Shown here piece by piece: positions 6,281-12,584 of a stretch of DNA of 13,471 nt. Source of the DNA: CAZQSL01 sp964595945 (GTDB taxonomy: Bacteria; UBP15; UBA6099; JAJRTR01); NCBI GenBank assembly GCA_964595945.1, contig CAZQSL010000100.1, positions 1 to 13,471 of the forward strand, in the 5' to 3' direction. The notes under the pieces are model-generated. The model did no database searches, was not told where the DNA came from, and saw nothing but the letters and a program-made list of their open reading frames with translations. A program made the translations under genes and the position numbers. Numbering within the stretch: position 1 is the stretch's first letter; every line of letters begins with the position of its first letter.

Positions 6281-7594
6281 ATGACGGAACCACAGGACAG
6301 CAAGCCAGTCGACCCGAATGTCACACACACCCTTGAAGAGTTCACCCTCGACGAACTCGAAAAACTTCTCGAAACATCCGAAGAGTGTTACTATGCGGTC
6401 GATCCCATCCGCGATCCCAAAAGCAAGCGCAAGCTCATCGACCCGCGTTCGGTGCTGACATCTGAAATCGTACGCTCATTTTACGTCAGCTGGGGCCTCA
6501 GGCAGGATTCCGTCATCCGCGTCACCCGCAATGTCGATGCCATCGAGGACCTTCTCAATAACACCGCTGTACGCACCGTATCCTACTTCACCGACCTTTT
6601 TCACAAATACGTCGTAAAAATCTTCACCGTCGACAAGCCCATCTACAAGGCCGAACTCCATGCCCTCACTACCGGCGCGGTCGAATTTCTCGACACCCTC
6701 CTCAGCCTCGAAAAAATCTCGAAACTCACCATCGGCCCCTCCGACCTCCGCTCGCATGTCAACTACTACGACCACCTCGCCAATTCCGCCGTCTACTGGC
6801 TTGCCGTCTTTGCCTGCTACAACAAGATGAAACGTGCCACTCAGGGTTCCGTCGAGGTCTGGCGCTCAAAAAACAAGGCCGAACTCGCCCGCGTCACTGG
6901 CGGCAATACCACTGCTCCCGTCACCTACTACGACATCTATGACCGCAAACTCGCCACCGCTGACATAGAACCCATGAAAAAAAACGACCTCTCTCTCGTC
7001 ATCAGCGGATTCTATGGCGCGCTCCTTCACGATATCAGCCTCAACGACGAGCCGCGCATCCTCATCTCGCGCAAAGGCGGCATCGACGACCGCCTCAAGG
7101 CTCATGTCGACGACTCCAACATAATCCTCAAGAAAAAACTCCTCGTCCTCTACGATGACCGCCCGCTCACCCGCAGCATCATCAAAAACCACCACGAATA
7201 CATCGACGGCTCCGGATATCCGGCCGGAAAAAAATCCAAGGACATCCACCTTTTTGCCCAACTCCTCTCCGTCGTCGACATGTACGAAGAATATATCACT
7301 CGCTACAACCGCAGCACCGTCATCAAATTCATGGCAAAAGGCGCCGGCCAGTTTTTCTCGACCGACGTGCTCCGTGCATTCCTCTCCATCCTGCGGCCCT
7401 TCGATACCGGCGAAAACGTCCATGTCTACGAAGGCAACACCCCAGAACCCGTCATGGACGCCGAAATTCTCGCCTCTCCCAACCGCTTTCGTCCGCGCAT
7501 CCGCATCACCGAAGCCTTCGCCCCCACCCACCAGTCACTCACCGGTCAGGAGATCGACCTTTCGCTCGACGAAAACATCGTCTTCAGTATCTGA
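6281..7594 (+). CDS. HD-GYP domain protein, probable cyclic-di-nucleotide phosphodiesterase
   Basis: A 437-residue cytoplasmic protein. Residues 1-155 are an unrecognised N-terminal region. Residues about 160-345 carry an HD-GYP metal-dependent phosphohydrolase domain: His165 in the first helix, L-L-H-D at 248-251, His275, the signature H-H-E-Y-I-D-G-S-G-Y-P at 304-314, and Asp333 in V-V-D-M-Y. HD-GYP enzymes hydrolyse c-di-GMP (some c-GAMP), so all metal ligands needed for activity appear present. Differences from the usual form: H-D-I-G-K reads H-D-I-S-L, and about 55 extra residues (about 185-240) lie between the first helix and the HD motif. About 90 residues follow the domain and end in an unknown tail. 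It has its own promoter and an AGGAG ribosome binding site at 6271-6275. There is no receiver or GGDEF domain, so input would come through the N-terminal region or partners. Confidence 0.88.
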   Translation: MTEPQDSKPVDPNVTHTLEEFTLDELEKLLETSEECYYAVDPIRDPKSKRKLIDPRSVLTSEIVRSFYVSWGLRQDSVIRVTRNVDAIEDLLNNTAVRTVSYFTDLFHKYVVKIFTVDKPIYKAELHALTTGAVEFLDTLLSLEKISKLTIGPSDLRSHVNYYDHLANSAVYWLAVFACYNKMKRATQGSVEVWRSKNKAELARVTGGNTTAPVTYYDIYDRKLATADIEPMKKNDLSLVISGFYGALLHDISLNDEPRILISRKGGIDDRLKAHVDDSNIILKKKLLVLYDDRPLTRSIIKNHHEYIDGSGYPAGKKSKDIHLFAQLLSVVDMYEEYITRYNRSTVIKFMAKGAGQFFSTDVLRAFLSILRPFDTGENVHVYEGNTPEPVMDAEILASPNRFRPRIRITEAFAPTHQSLTGQEIDLSLDENIVFSI

Positions 7595-7730
7595 CCCCCC
7601 CGGACGTCTCACAGCAATACAACGGCATCGCGGTCGCACTCGTATGTTGTTTTTCTGTAAGACGGGGCTCCGCACCCAGCTAAACAACTTTTCGCCCTTT
7701 CATCAAAAAACCACAGGAAACGCCCCACAC

Positions 7731-8594
7731 ATGAAACTCCGCAAAAAACTCGGCCAGCACCTCCTGACCGATCCCGATATCACACGCCGCATCGCCGCCG
7801 CCTCAGGTGCCGCCCCGGATCGCCTCTGTCTCGAAATCGGCCCCGGCACCGGTGTCCTCACAGCCGAACTCCTCGCTCTCGGCGCCTCCGTCACTGCCGT
7901 CGAACTCGACGAACGCATGATCGACCACCTCTCGCGCAACTTCCGCGCGCACCCATCTCTCACGATCGTCCACAGCGACATCCTCAAGACCGACCTCGCC
8001 GCACTCATACCCCCTCAATCACGCCCCGCAATCGCCACCGGCAATCTTCCCTACTACATCACCTCGCCCATCATATTCAAACTCATCGGCGCAGCCGGAC
8101 TCTTCGAACGCATCACCGTCATGGTGCAGGCCGAAGTCGGCAGCCGCATCGCCGCCCGCCCGGGCGACAGCGACTATGGCGCTCTTTCCGTATTCTGCTC
8201 GCTCGCGGCCTCCGCGCAAGTCCTCTTCCATGTCCCGCGCGACCGCTTCGACCCGCCCCCGCGCGTCGATTCCTGCGTAGTCTCGCTCACTCCGGCTCCA
8301 CGCGCCATCCAGCACCCCGAAATCTTCGAAGCCATCGTCTCCGCCTCGTTTGAACACCGCCGCAAGACATGTTATAATTCGCTGAGATTCAGCTTCGAAA
8401 AAGGCTCGCTGAGCGCCTTTTTCCAGTCCGGCACCGATCCTGCTGCTTTCATCGCCGAAGCTCTCGCCCAAGCCGGCATATCACACTCCCGGCGCGCGCA
8501 GGAAATCGACATCGACGGATTCGCCGCACTCGCCGCTTTCTTCGCGCGTTACGCACAGCCGAAAACCACTGATCATGAGGCCATAAATGGATAA
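7731..8594 (+). CDS. rsmA: 16S rRNA (adenine1518-N6/adenine1519-N6)-dimethyltransferase
   Basis: Dimethylates two adjacent adenines in the 3'-terminal hairpin of 16S rRNA using S-adenosylmethionine. 287 residues, normal for RsmA/KsgA. Motifs: L-G-Q-H-L-L at 7-12 (usually L-G-Q-N-F-L), SAM-binding E-I-G-P-G-T-G at 35-41, acidic V-E-L-D at 57-60, catalytic G-N-L-P-Y-Y at 104-109, M-V-Q-x-E-V at 131-136, D-Y-G-A-L-S-V at 148-154, and the C-terminal F-E-H-R-R-K-T-x-x-N-S-L block. The same frame is open far upstream to 7155, but that part lies antiphase within the HD-GYP gene and lacks coding character; ATG 7731 gives the standard N-terminus. AGGA at 7715-7718 is a moderately placed ribosome binding site. 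Its last 8 nt overlap rmlB, suggesting translational coupling. Confidence 0.95.
   Translation: MKLRKKLGQHLLTDPDITRRIAAASGAAPDRLCLEIGPGTGVLTAELLALGASVTAVELDERMIDHLSRNFRAHPSLTIVHSDILKTDLAALIPPQSRPAIATGNLPYYITSPIIFKLIGAAGLFERITVMVQAEVGSRIAARPGDSDYGALSVFCSLAASAQVLFHVPRDRFDPPPRVDSCVVSLTPAPRAIQHPEIFEAIVSASFEHRRKTCYNSLRFSFEKGSLSAFFQSGTDPAAFIAEALAQAGISHSRRAQEIDIDGFAALAAFFARYAQPKTTDHEAING
8350..8378 (+). promoter_or_regulatory. Intragenic extended -10 promoter within rsmA, for rmlB-rmlD
   Basis: TTGAAC (8350-8355) and a perfect TATAAT (8373-8378) are separated by exactly 17 nt. TG stands one base before the -10 (8370-8371), making an extended -10. The start would be near 8385, about 200 nt before rmlB. 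The rsmA codons here are TGT-TAT-AAT, all T-ending, in a gene that strongly prefers C-ending codons. Confidence 0.6.
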
Positions 8595-9603
8595 CATTCT
8601 CGTCACCGGCGGAGCCGGCTTCATCGGCACCAACTTCGTCTACTACATGCTCGCGAAATATCCCGCCATCAACATCATCAACCTCGACAAACTCACCTAC
8701 GCCGGCAATCCCGAAAATCTCGAATCACTCCGCGACTGCCCACGCTACGAATTTGTCCACGGCGACATCTGCGACCCCGAGATCGTCAATTCCCTCATGC
8801 CGCGCGTCGACGCCGTTGTCAACTTCGCAGCCGAAACCCACGTCGACCGCTCTATCCTCAACCCCGGCGAATTCATCCAGACCGACGTCTACGGCACATT
8901 CGTGCTCCTCGAAGCCGCCCGCAAAAACTCCATCAGACGCTTCGTGCAAATCTCCACCGACGAAGTCTACGGCGACTGCGGCCCCGAACCCTCCCGCGAA
9001 TCCGACCCCCTCATGCCACGCAGCCCCTACGCCGCAAGCAAAACCGGCGCCGACCGCCTCGCTTTCTCCTACTGGACCACACACGGTGTCCCCGTCATCA
9101 TCACGCGCTGCACCAACAACCTCGGCCCCTACCAGTATCCCGAAAAAATGATCCCCCTCTTCACTACCAACGCCATCGACGACATCCCGCTTCCCGTCTA
9201 CGGCTCTGGCAACAACACCCGCGAATGGATTCACACCGACGACCACTCTTCAGCCGTCGATGCCGTACTCCACGCCCCCGATAAATACAACGGCGAAGTC
9301 TTCAATGTCGGCACCGGCGACGAATACTCAGTCCTCGACATCTCCGCCTTTATCCTATCCGCTCTCGGCAAACCCGACACCCTCCTCAAATACGTCGAAG
9401 ACCGGCTCGGCCACGTCCGCCGCCACGCCGTCGACAGCTCAAAAATCCGCACCGAACTCGGCTGGACCCCCTCCGTATCCTTCAAAGACGCCATACGCCA
9501 TACCGTCGACTGGTACGCCGCCAACGAAGGCTGGTGGCGCCGCATCAAGGAAAAATCCGACGAGTACCGCAAATTTATGGCCGAGTATTACAAAAACCGC
9601 TGA
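8587..9603 (+). CDS. rmlB: dTDP-glucose 4,6-dehydratase
   Basis: Converts dTDP-D-glucose to dTDP-4-keto-6-deoxy-D-glucose, second step of dTDP-L-rhamnose synthesis. A 338-residue extended short-chain dehydrogenase: NAD-binding G-G-A-G-F-I-G at 8-14, D-K-L-T-Y-A-G-N at 34-41, F-A-A-E-T-H-V-D-R-S at 80-89, catalytic T-D-E at 124-126, Y-A-A-S-K at 148-152, and T-R-C-T-N-N-L-G-P-Y-Q-Y-P-E-K at 173-187. The catalytic T-D-E and the N-N-x-G-P-Y-Q-x-P-E-K segment separate RmlB from UDP-glucose or UDP-glucuronate epimerases. The ATG overlaps the rsmA stop by 8 nt, and GAGG at 8577-8580 is a well-spaced ribosome binding site, so it can be coupled to rsmA as well as use the internal promoter. Confidence 0.94.
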   Translation: MDNILVTGGAGFIGTNFVYYMLAKYPAINIINLDKLTYAGNPENLESLRDCPRYEFVHGDICDPEIVNSLMPRVDAVVNFAAETHVDRSILNPGEFIQTDVYGTFVLLEAARKNSIRRFVQISTDEVYGDCGPEPSRESDPLMPRSPYAASKTGADRLAFSYWTTHGVPVIITRCTNNLGPYQYPEKMIPLFTTNAIDDIPLPVYGSGNNTREWIHTDDHSSAVDAVLHAPDKYNGEVFNVGTGDEYSVLDISAFILSALGKPDTLLKYVEDRLGHVRRHAVDSSKIRTELGWTPSVSFKDAIRHTVDWYAANEGWWRRIKEKSDEYRKFMAEYYKNR

Positions 9604-9678
9604 TCCTGCCGAATAAGTCCCACTAACGGCATATCACGGTCCTTTCACGCTTCGCACCACCTGTCAACTGGAACCGCA

Positions 9679-10566
9679 ATGCCCACATCCGCAAAAGACA
9701 TCACAGTCGCAGTCGTCGGTCCTACCGGCATGCTCGGCTCCGCTCTCTGCGAAGCCCTCGACAGCGCCGCTATTTACTTCTATCCCATCACCCGCCTCGA
9801 CGCGGATATCACCGACCGCCGGGACACCATCGCCGCCGTGGCTGGTTCTGCCGCTGACCTCGTAGTCAACTGCGCCGCCTATACGGACGTCGACATGGCC
9901 GAAACCCGCCGTGACCACTCATGGCGCGTCAACGCTGACGGCGCGGGCAACGTCGCGGCAGGCGCGGCCGCCATCGCCGCTCCTGTCATCCATATCAGCA
10001 CCGACTTCGTCTTCGACGGCAAAAGCAAAGCCCCATACACAGAAACCGATCCCACCGGCCCCCTCGGCTGGTACGGCAAGACAAAACTCGCCGGCGAATA
10101 TGCCGTCGCCTCCGAAAACGCGCGCCATATCATCCTGCGCACTTCATGGCTCTTCGGCCCAGGCGGCAAAAATTTCGTCGATACCATCAAAAAACTCGCC
10201 GCCGAACGCGAAGAACTCACCGTCGTCAACGACCAGACAGGCTGCCCCACCTATACCGTCCATCTCGCCGCGGCCATCGTGCGCATCATCCAGAAATACT
10301 TCGACGACGGTCTCACCGACCACGGCACATACCACCTCACAAACTCCGGCCAATGCACATGGTATCAGCTCGCCGCAGCTGTCCTGGCAGCCCATCCCGG
10401 CAAGGTCGAATCCTTTATCCCCATCACCGCCCAACAGCTCGGCCGCCCAGCCCCGCGTCCCGCAAGGTCAGTCTTGTCCAACGACAAAATCACAAAAATG
10501 TTTGCCATCACACTCCCCGACTGGAAATCCGCTCTCGACTCCTACTTTGACTCATTTCCCGCCTGA
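9679..10566 (+). CDS. rmlD: dTDP-4-dehydrorhamnose reductase
   Basis: Reduces dTDP-4-keto-L-rhamnose to dTDP-L-rhamnose, the last step of that pathway. 295 residues with NAD(P)H-binding G-P-T-G-M-L-G at 14-20, N-C-A-A-Y-T-D-V-D at 64-72, S-T-D-F-V-F-D-G at 107-114, catalytic Y-G-K-T-K at 132-136 followed by L-A-G-E, and R-P-A-P-R-P-A-R-S near 250-260, which corresponds to the R-P-x-x-S substrate-side motif. The gene lies 75 nt after rmlB and probably shares its transcript. Only a weak GGAA precedes the ATG. The partner genes rmlA and rmlC are not in this window. Confidence 0.93.
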   Translation: MPTSAKDITVAVVGPTGMLGSALCEALDSAAIYFYPITRLDADITDRRDTIAAVAGSAADLVVNCAAYTDVDMAETRRDHSWRVNADGAGNVAAGAAAIAAPVIHISTDFVFDGKSKAPYTETDPTGPLGWYGKTKLAGEYAVASENARHIILRTSWLFGPGGKNFVDTIKKLAAEREELTVVNDQTGCPTYTVHLAAAIVRIIQKYFDDGLTDHGTYHLTNSGQCTWYQLAAAVLAAHPGKVESFIPITAQQLGRPAPRPARSVLSNDKITKMFAITLPDWKSALDSYFDSFPA

Positions 10567-10633
10567 TCCTTTCCGCTGCACATGGACGTTTCCACACCTC
10601 TCCATGCAACAAAACCACCTTTTTCCCTGATCT

Positions 10634-10660
10634 TATATATATAAGCCGGCATCCTCCGGC
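10634..10660 (+). promoter_or_regulatory. AT-rich -10-like tract followed by a GC hairpin
   Basis: A TATATATATAAG tract (10634-10645) contains TATAAG, one mismatch from a -10, but no -35 lies at the right distance. It runs into the inverted repeat GCCGG (10645-10649) / CCGGC (10656-10660) with a 6-nt loop. Both sit between rmlD and the acyl-CoA-synthetase-like gene. They could be a weak promoter with a leader hairpin or a terminator for rmlD; no T-run follows. Confidence 0.3.
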
Positions 10661-10708
10661 CGTCATGCCATGCCTGCAATACAGGCAAAAACAATTAGGA
10701 CATACTAC

Positions 10709-12157
10709 ATGAATCTCGCCCAGACGCTTATCGACACTACCAACAAAATGCCCGGCAACACCGCCATAGTATTCTACGACCGCGAAATCTCCTACGAATC
10801 CCTCTGCCAATCAGCCATGCGCCTCAAAACATGGTTCGTCTCCAAGGGACTCGTCAGCGGCAAACGCATCGCCATCGCACTGCCCAACGTACCGGAATTC
10901 GCCATAGCTTTTTACGGCGCACTCGCCGCCGGACTCGAAGTCGTCTCCATCAATCCGATGTATACCGCCCGGGAAATCTCCCACGCTCTCGGCGACGCCT
11001 CAGTCTCGCTAATCATCACGCATCCACTCTTCGACGAAGCCGTCACCGCCGCTGCCGCTCAAGCTGGCGCGGAAATCCTCTACAGCGACTCCATGGGCGA
11101 TCCCGCGAAACCTGATATCCAAAAAGTTTCCGCCAGTCTCCAGTACGACACTGCCATCGCACCAAAAGCGCCACGCGAAACGGCCATCATCGTCTATACC
11201 AACGCCATCTCCGGCTCATCCCTCGGCGCGTGCCTCACCCACTATGGCCTCGAATTTGACGCCCGCGCGGGCCAACAAATCGCTGCCATCACGTGCGAAG
11301 ACACATTCCTTTCCATCAATCCGCTCTACCACGCATTTGCCATGACCGTCTGCCTGACACTTCCCGTGATCGCCGGCGCCACAAGCATCTACCACGAGAC
11401 GTTCCGCGAACCCCGCGTCCTCGCGTCTCTCCAGAATGAACATGTCACCATCTTCCCCACCGTCCCGACCGTCTTCAAGAAAATCCTCGACGCGTACGGC
11501 TCCCAGCGCCTCGACCTGTCGGGCACACGCGCATTCATCCCCGGCGGCGCGCCGCCCCCTCCGGGCTTCCTCCAGGCTTTCAGGGATACTTTCAACGCTC
11601 CTGTCTACGAGGGTTACGGCATCACCGAATGCGGCCCCCTCACCACATGCAACAAAATCGCCGAAGGCATTTCCAAAATCGGCTCCATAGGCGTAGCTCT
11701 CCCCGAAGTCGCCGTCCGTATCGTCGATCAGGACGGCCACGACGTCCCTGCCGGTGTCGACGGCGAAATCATCATCAAGGGGCAGAACGTCATGGAAGGC
11801 TATCTCAATCACCCCGAAGCTACCGCCGCCGCGATACGCGACGGATGGTTTTATTCCGGCGACCGCGCATGCTTCGACGACGAGGGCTTTGTCTATTTCA
11901 AAGGCCTGATCAAGCGTATGATGATCGTCGGCGGATTCAACGTCTATCCCGCCGAACTTGAAATAGAAATCGCAAAACATCCCGCCGTGGCATCATGCAG
12001 CGTCTTTGCCATCCCCGATGACAATCTCTGCCATCGCCCCGCCGTCGAAGTGACTCTCAGGCCGGATACCACTCTGACTCGCGTCGAACTCCAGAAATTT
12101 CTGCGAAAAAGTCTCGCTCCGTATAAAATACCTAAAAGAGTAGACATTATCGAATGA
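10709..12157 (+). CDS. Acyl-CoA-synthetase-like (ANL superfamily) protein with degenerate catalytic motifs
   Basis: A 482-residue AMP-binding-fold protein whose overall match to FadD-type acyl-CoA ligases is clear: P-L-Y-H-A-F-A at 205-211 (A4), Y-E-G-Y-G-I-T-E at 300-307 (A5), Y-S-G-D at 382-385 (A7) and G-G-F-N-V-Y-P-A-E-L-E at 408-418. However, the A3 phosphate loop, normally Y-T-S-G-T-T-G-x-P-K-G, reads Y-T-N-A-I-S-G-S-S-L-G at 163-173. The A8 Arg and hinge Asp of G-R-x-K-D are Leu400 and Arg403. The protein ends at P-K-R-V-D-I-I-E, before the A10 segment with the catalytic Lys. It may not form acyl-adenylates; a regulatory, binding or transfer role, or a variant subfamily, is inferred. 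The frame opens at 10670, but AGGA at 10697-10700 and the family N-terminus support ATG 10709. No reading-frame break is visible. Confidence 0.87.
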   Translation: MNLAQTLIDTTNKMPGNTAIVFYDREISYESLCQSAMRLKTWFVSKGLVSGKRIAIALPNVPEFAIAFYGALAAGLEVVSINPMYTAREISHALGDASVSLIITHPLFDEAVTAAAAQAGAEILYSDSMGDPAKPDIQKVSASLQYDTAIAPKAPRETAIIVYTNAISGSSLGACLTHYGLEFDARAGQQIAAITCEDTFLSINPLYHAFAMTVCLTLPVIAGATSIYHETFREPRVLASLQNEHVTIFPTVPTVFKKILDAYGSQRLDLSGTRAFIPGGAPPPPGFLQAFRDTFNAPVYEGYGITECGPLTTCNKIAEGISKIGSIGVALPEVAVRIVDQDGHDVPAGVDGEIIIKGQNVMEGYLNHPEATAAAIRDGWFYSGDRACFDDEGFVYFKGLIKRMMIVGGFNVYPAELEIEIAKHPAVASCSVFAIPDDNLCHRPAVEVTLRPDTTLTRVELQKFLRKSLAPYKIPKRVDIIE

Positions 12158-12213
12158 CAAACCGGCCTGCAGCATCTCTTTGCTTGCCGCTGTCCATGGG
12201 GATGTGACTGATA

Positions 12214-12402
12214 ATGAGTGATGAAAAGAAACTGACGGAACGCCTGCGCGTAAAAAAAACTTCGATTGCAGAAACCCTCGGCACCGACAGTCTTGACCAT
12301 ATTCAGGAAACGATTTCTACCTGCGAATCCCAACTCGCCGAGCTCCGCTCGCAACTCGGATCGCAGCCCAGCCCCGATCCGAAGCGAAAGCCCGGCAAAT
12401 GA
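12214..12402 (+). CDS. Small charged hypothetical protein, 62 aa
   Basis: I do not recognise a family. It is 62 residues, charged, with a probable amphipathic helix or coiled coil at about 20-50 (I-A-E-T-L... L-A-E-L-R-S-Q-L) and a Pro/Lys-rich C-terminal tail. It has no signal peptide and a single Cys (38). GGGG at 12198-12201 precedes the ATG at 12 nt, a loose ribosome binding site. It lies 56 nt after the acyl-CoA-synthetase-like gene on the same strand. Codon use is plausible but less C-biased than upstream genes. It is the last plus-strand gene before the convergent terminator. Confidence 0.6.
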   Translation: MSDEKKLTERLRVKKTSIAETLGTDSLDHIQETISTCESQLAELRSQLGSQPSPDPKRKPGK

Positions 12403-12439
12403 AGTGACTCGCGTGAACTATTCTGAATATCAATAGAAA

Positions 12440-12475
12440 TTACCTACCGCTGTGGGTAGCACAATGAAACGGTAA
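12440..12475 (+). other. Possible two-stem RNA element in the 3' intergenic region
   Basis: TTACC (12440-12444) can pair with GGTAA (12471-12475), enclosing TACC (12445-12448) / GGTA (12455-12458), with unpaired bases on the 3' side. It does not match any riboswitch or small RNA I know. The 182-nt gap 12403-12584 holds only this and the hairpin at 12518-12551. Confidence 0.2.
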
Positions 12476-12517
12476 CCTGGAGAAAAGTTAATCATATAAA
12501 GCTTTTGGGAAGAGGTG

Positions 12518-12551
12518 CGGAGAAACCTTTTTCTCGAAAAAGGTTTCTCCG
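12518..12551. terminator. Perfect 15-bp hairpin, bidirectional terminator between convergent genes
   Basis: CGGAGAAACCTTTTT (12518-12532) pairs perfectly with AAAAAGGTTTCTCCG (12537-12551) around the tetraloop CTCG. The stem carries its own T/A tracts, so each strand gives a hairpin with a U-run in the 3'-proximal or loop side. It sits between the plus-strand small gene and the end of hydG (stop 12585), where a shared terminator is expected. Upstream AAAGCTTTTGGGAAG (12498-12512) resembles, from memory, the flank of repeated terminator-type elements in some Desulfovibrio genomes; I could not check this. Confidence 0.8.
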
Positions 12552-12584
12552 GCAGGTAAATTTAAATAATTTATCGTATAACAA

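Noticed and set aside
7619..7656. Terminator after the HD-GYP gene (ACAAC ... GTTGT followed by a T-run)
   Set aside because: Only 5 bp pair with a long, poorly paired interior, so the support is too weak to list.
7155..7730. Upstream in-frame extension of rsmA
   Set aside because: It lies within the HD-GYP gene in another frame, is Ser/Thr/Pro-rich without domain character, and RsmA proteins start at the L-G-Q motif close to ATG 7731.
11150..11260. Compensating frameshifts explaining the odd A3 loop
   Set aside because: The flanking residues I-I-V-Y-T and L-T-H stay aligned in one frame at the right distance, and other frames do not restore a G-T-T-G-x-P-K-G sequence.
11216..11980. 254-codon open frame on the minus strand inside the acyl-CoA-synthetase-like gene
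   Set aside because: It is rich in Asp, Val, Gly and Ala, the expected antisense reading of C-ending codons, and shows no family motif. The plus-strand gene is certain. Similar minus-strand frames at 318-737, 3692-4321, 6866-7531 and 8019-8471 were rejected for the same reason.
12158..12213. A10 remnant downstream of the acyl-CoA-synthetase-like stop in another frame
   Set aside because: None of the three frames gives a Leu-Pro-x-Thr-x-x-Gly-Lys type sequence.
12440..12475. Known riboswitch
   Set aside because: No match to the cores of the c-di-GMP, cobalamin, SAM, preQ1 or TPP riboswitches as I know them, and it lies downstream of a gene rather than before one on its strand.
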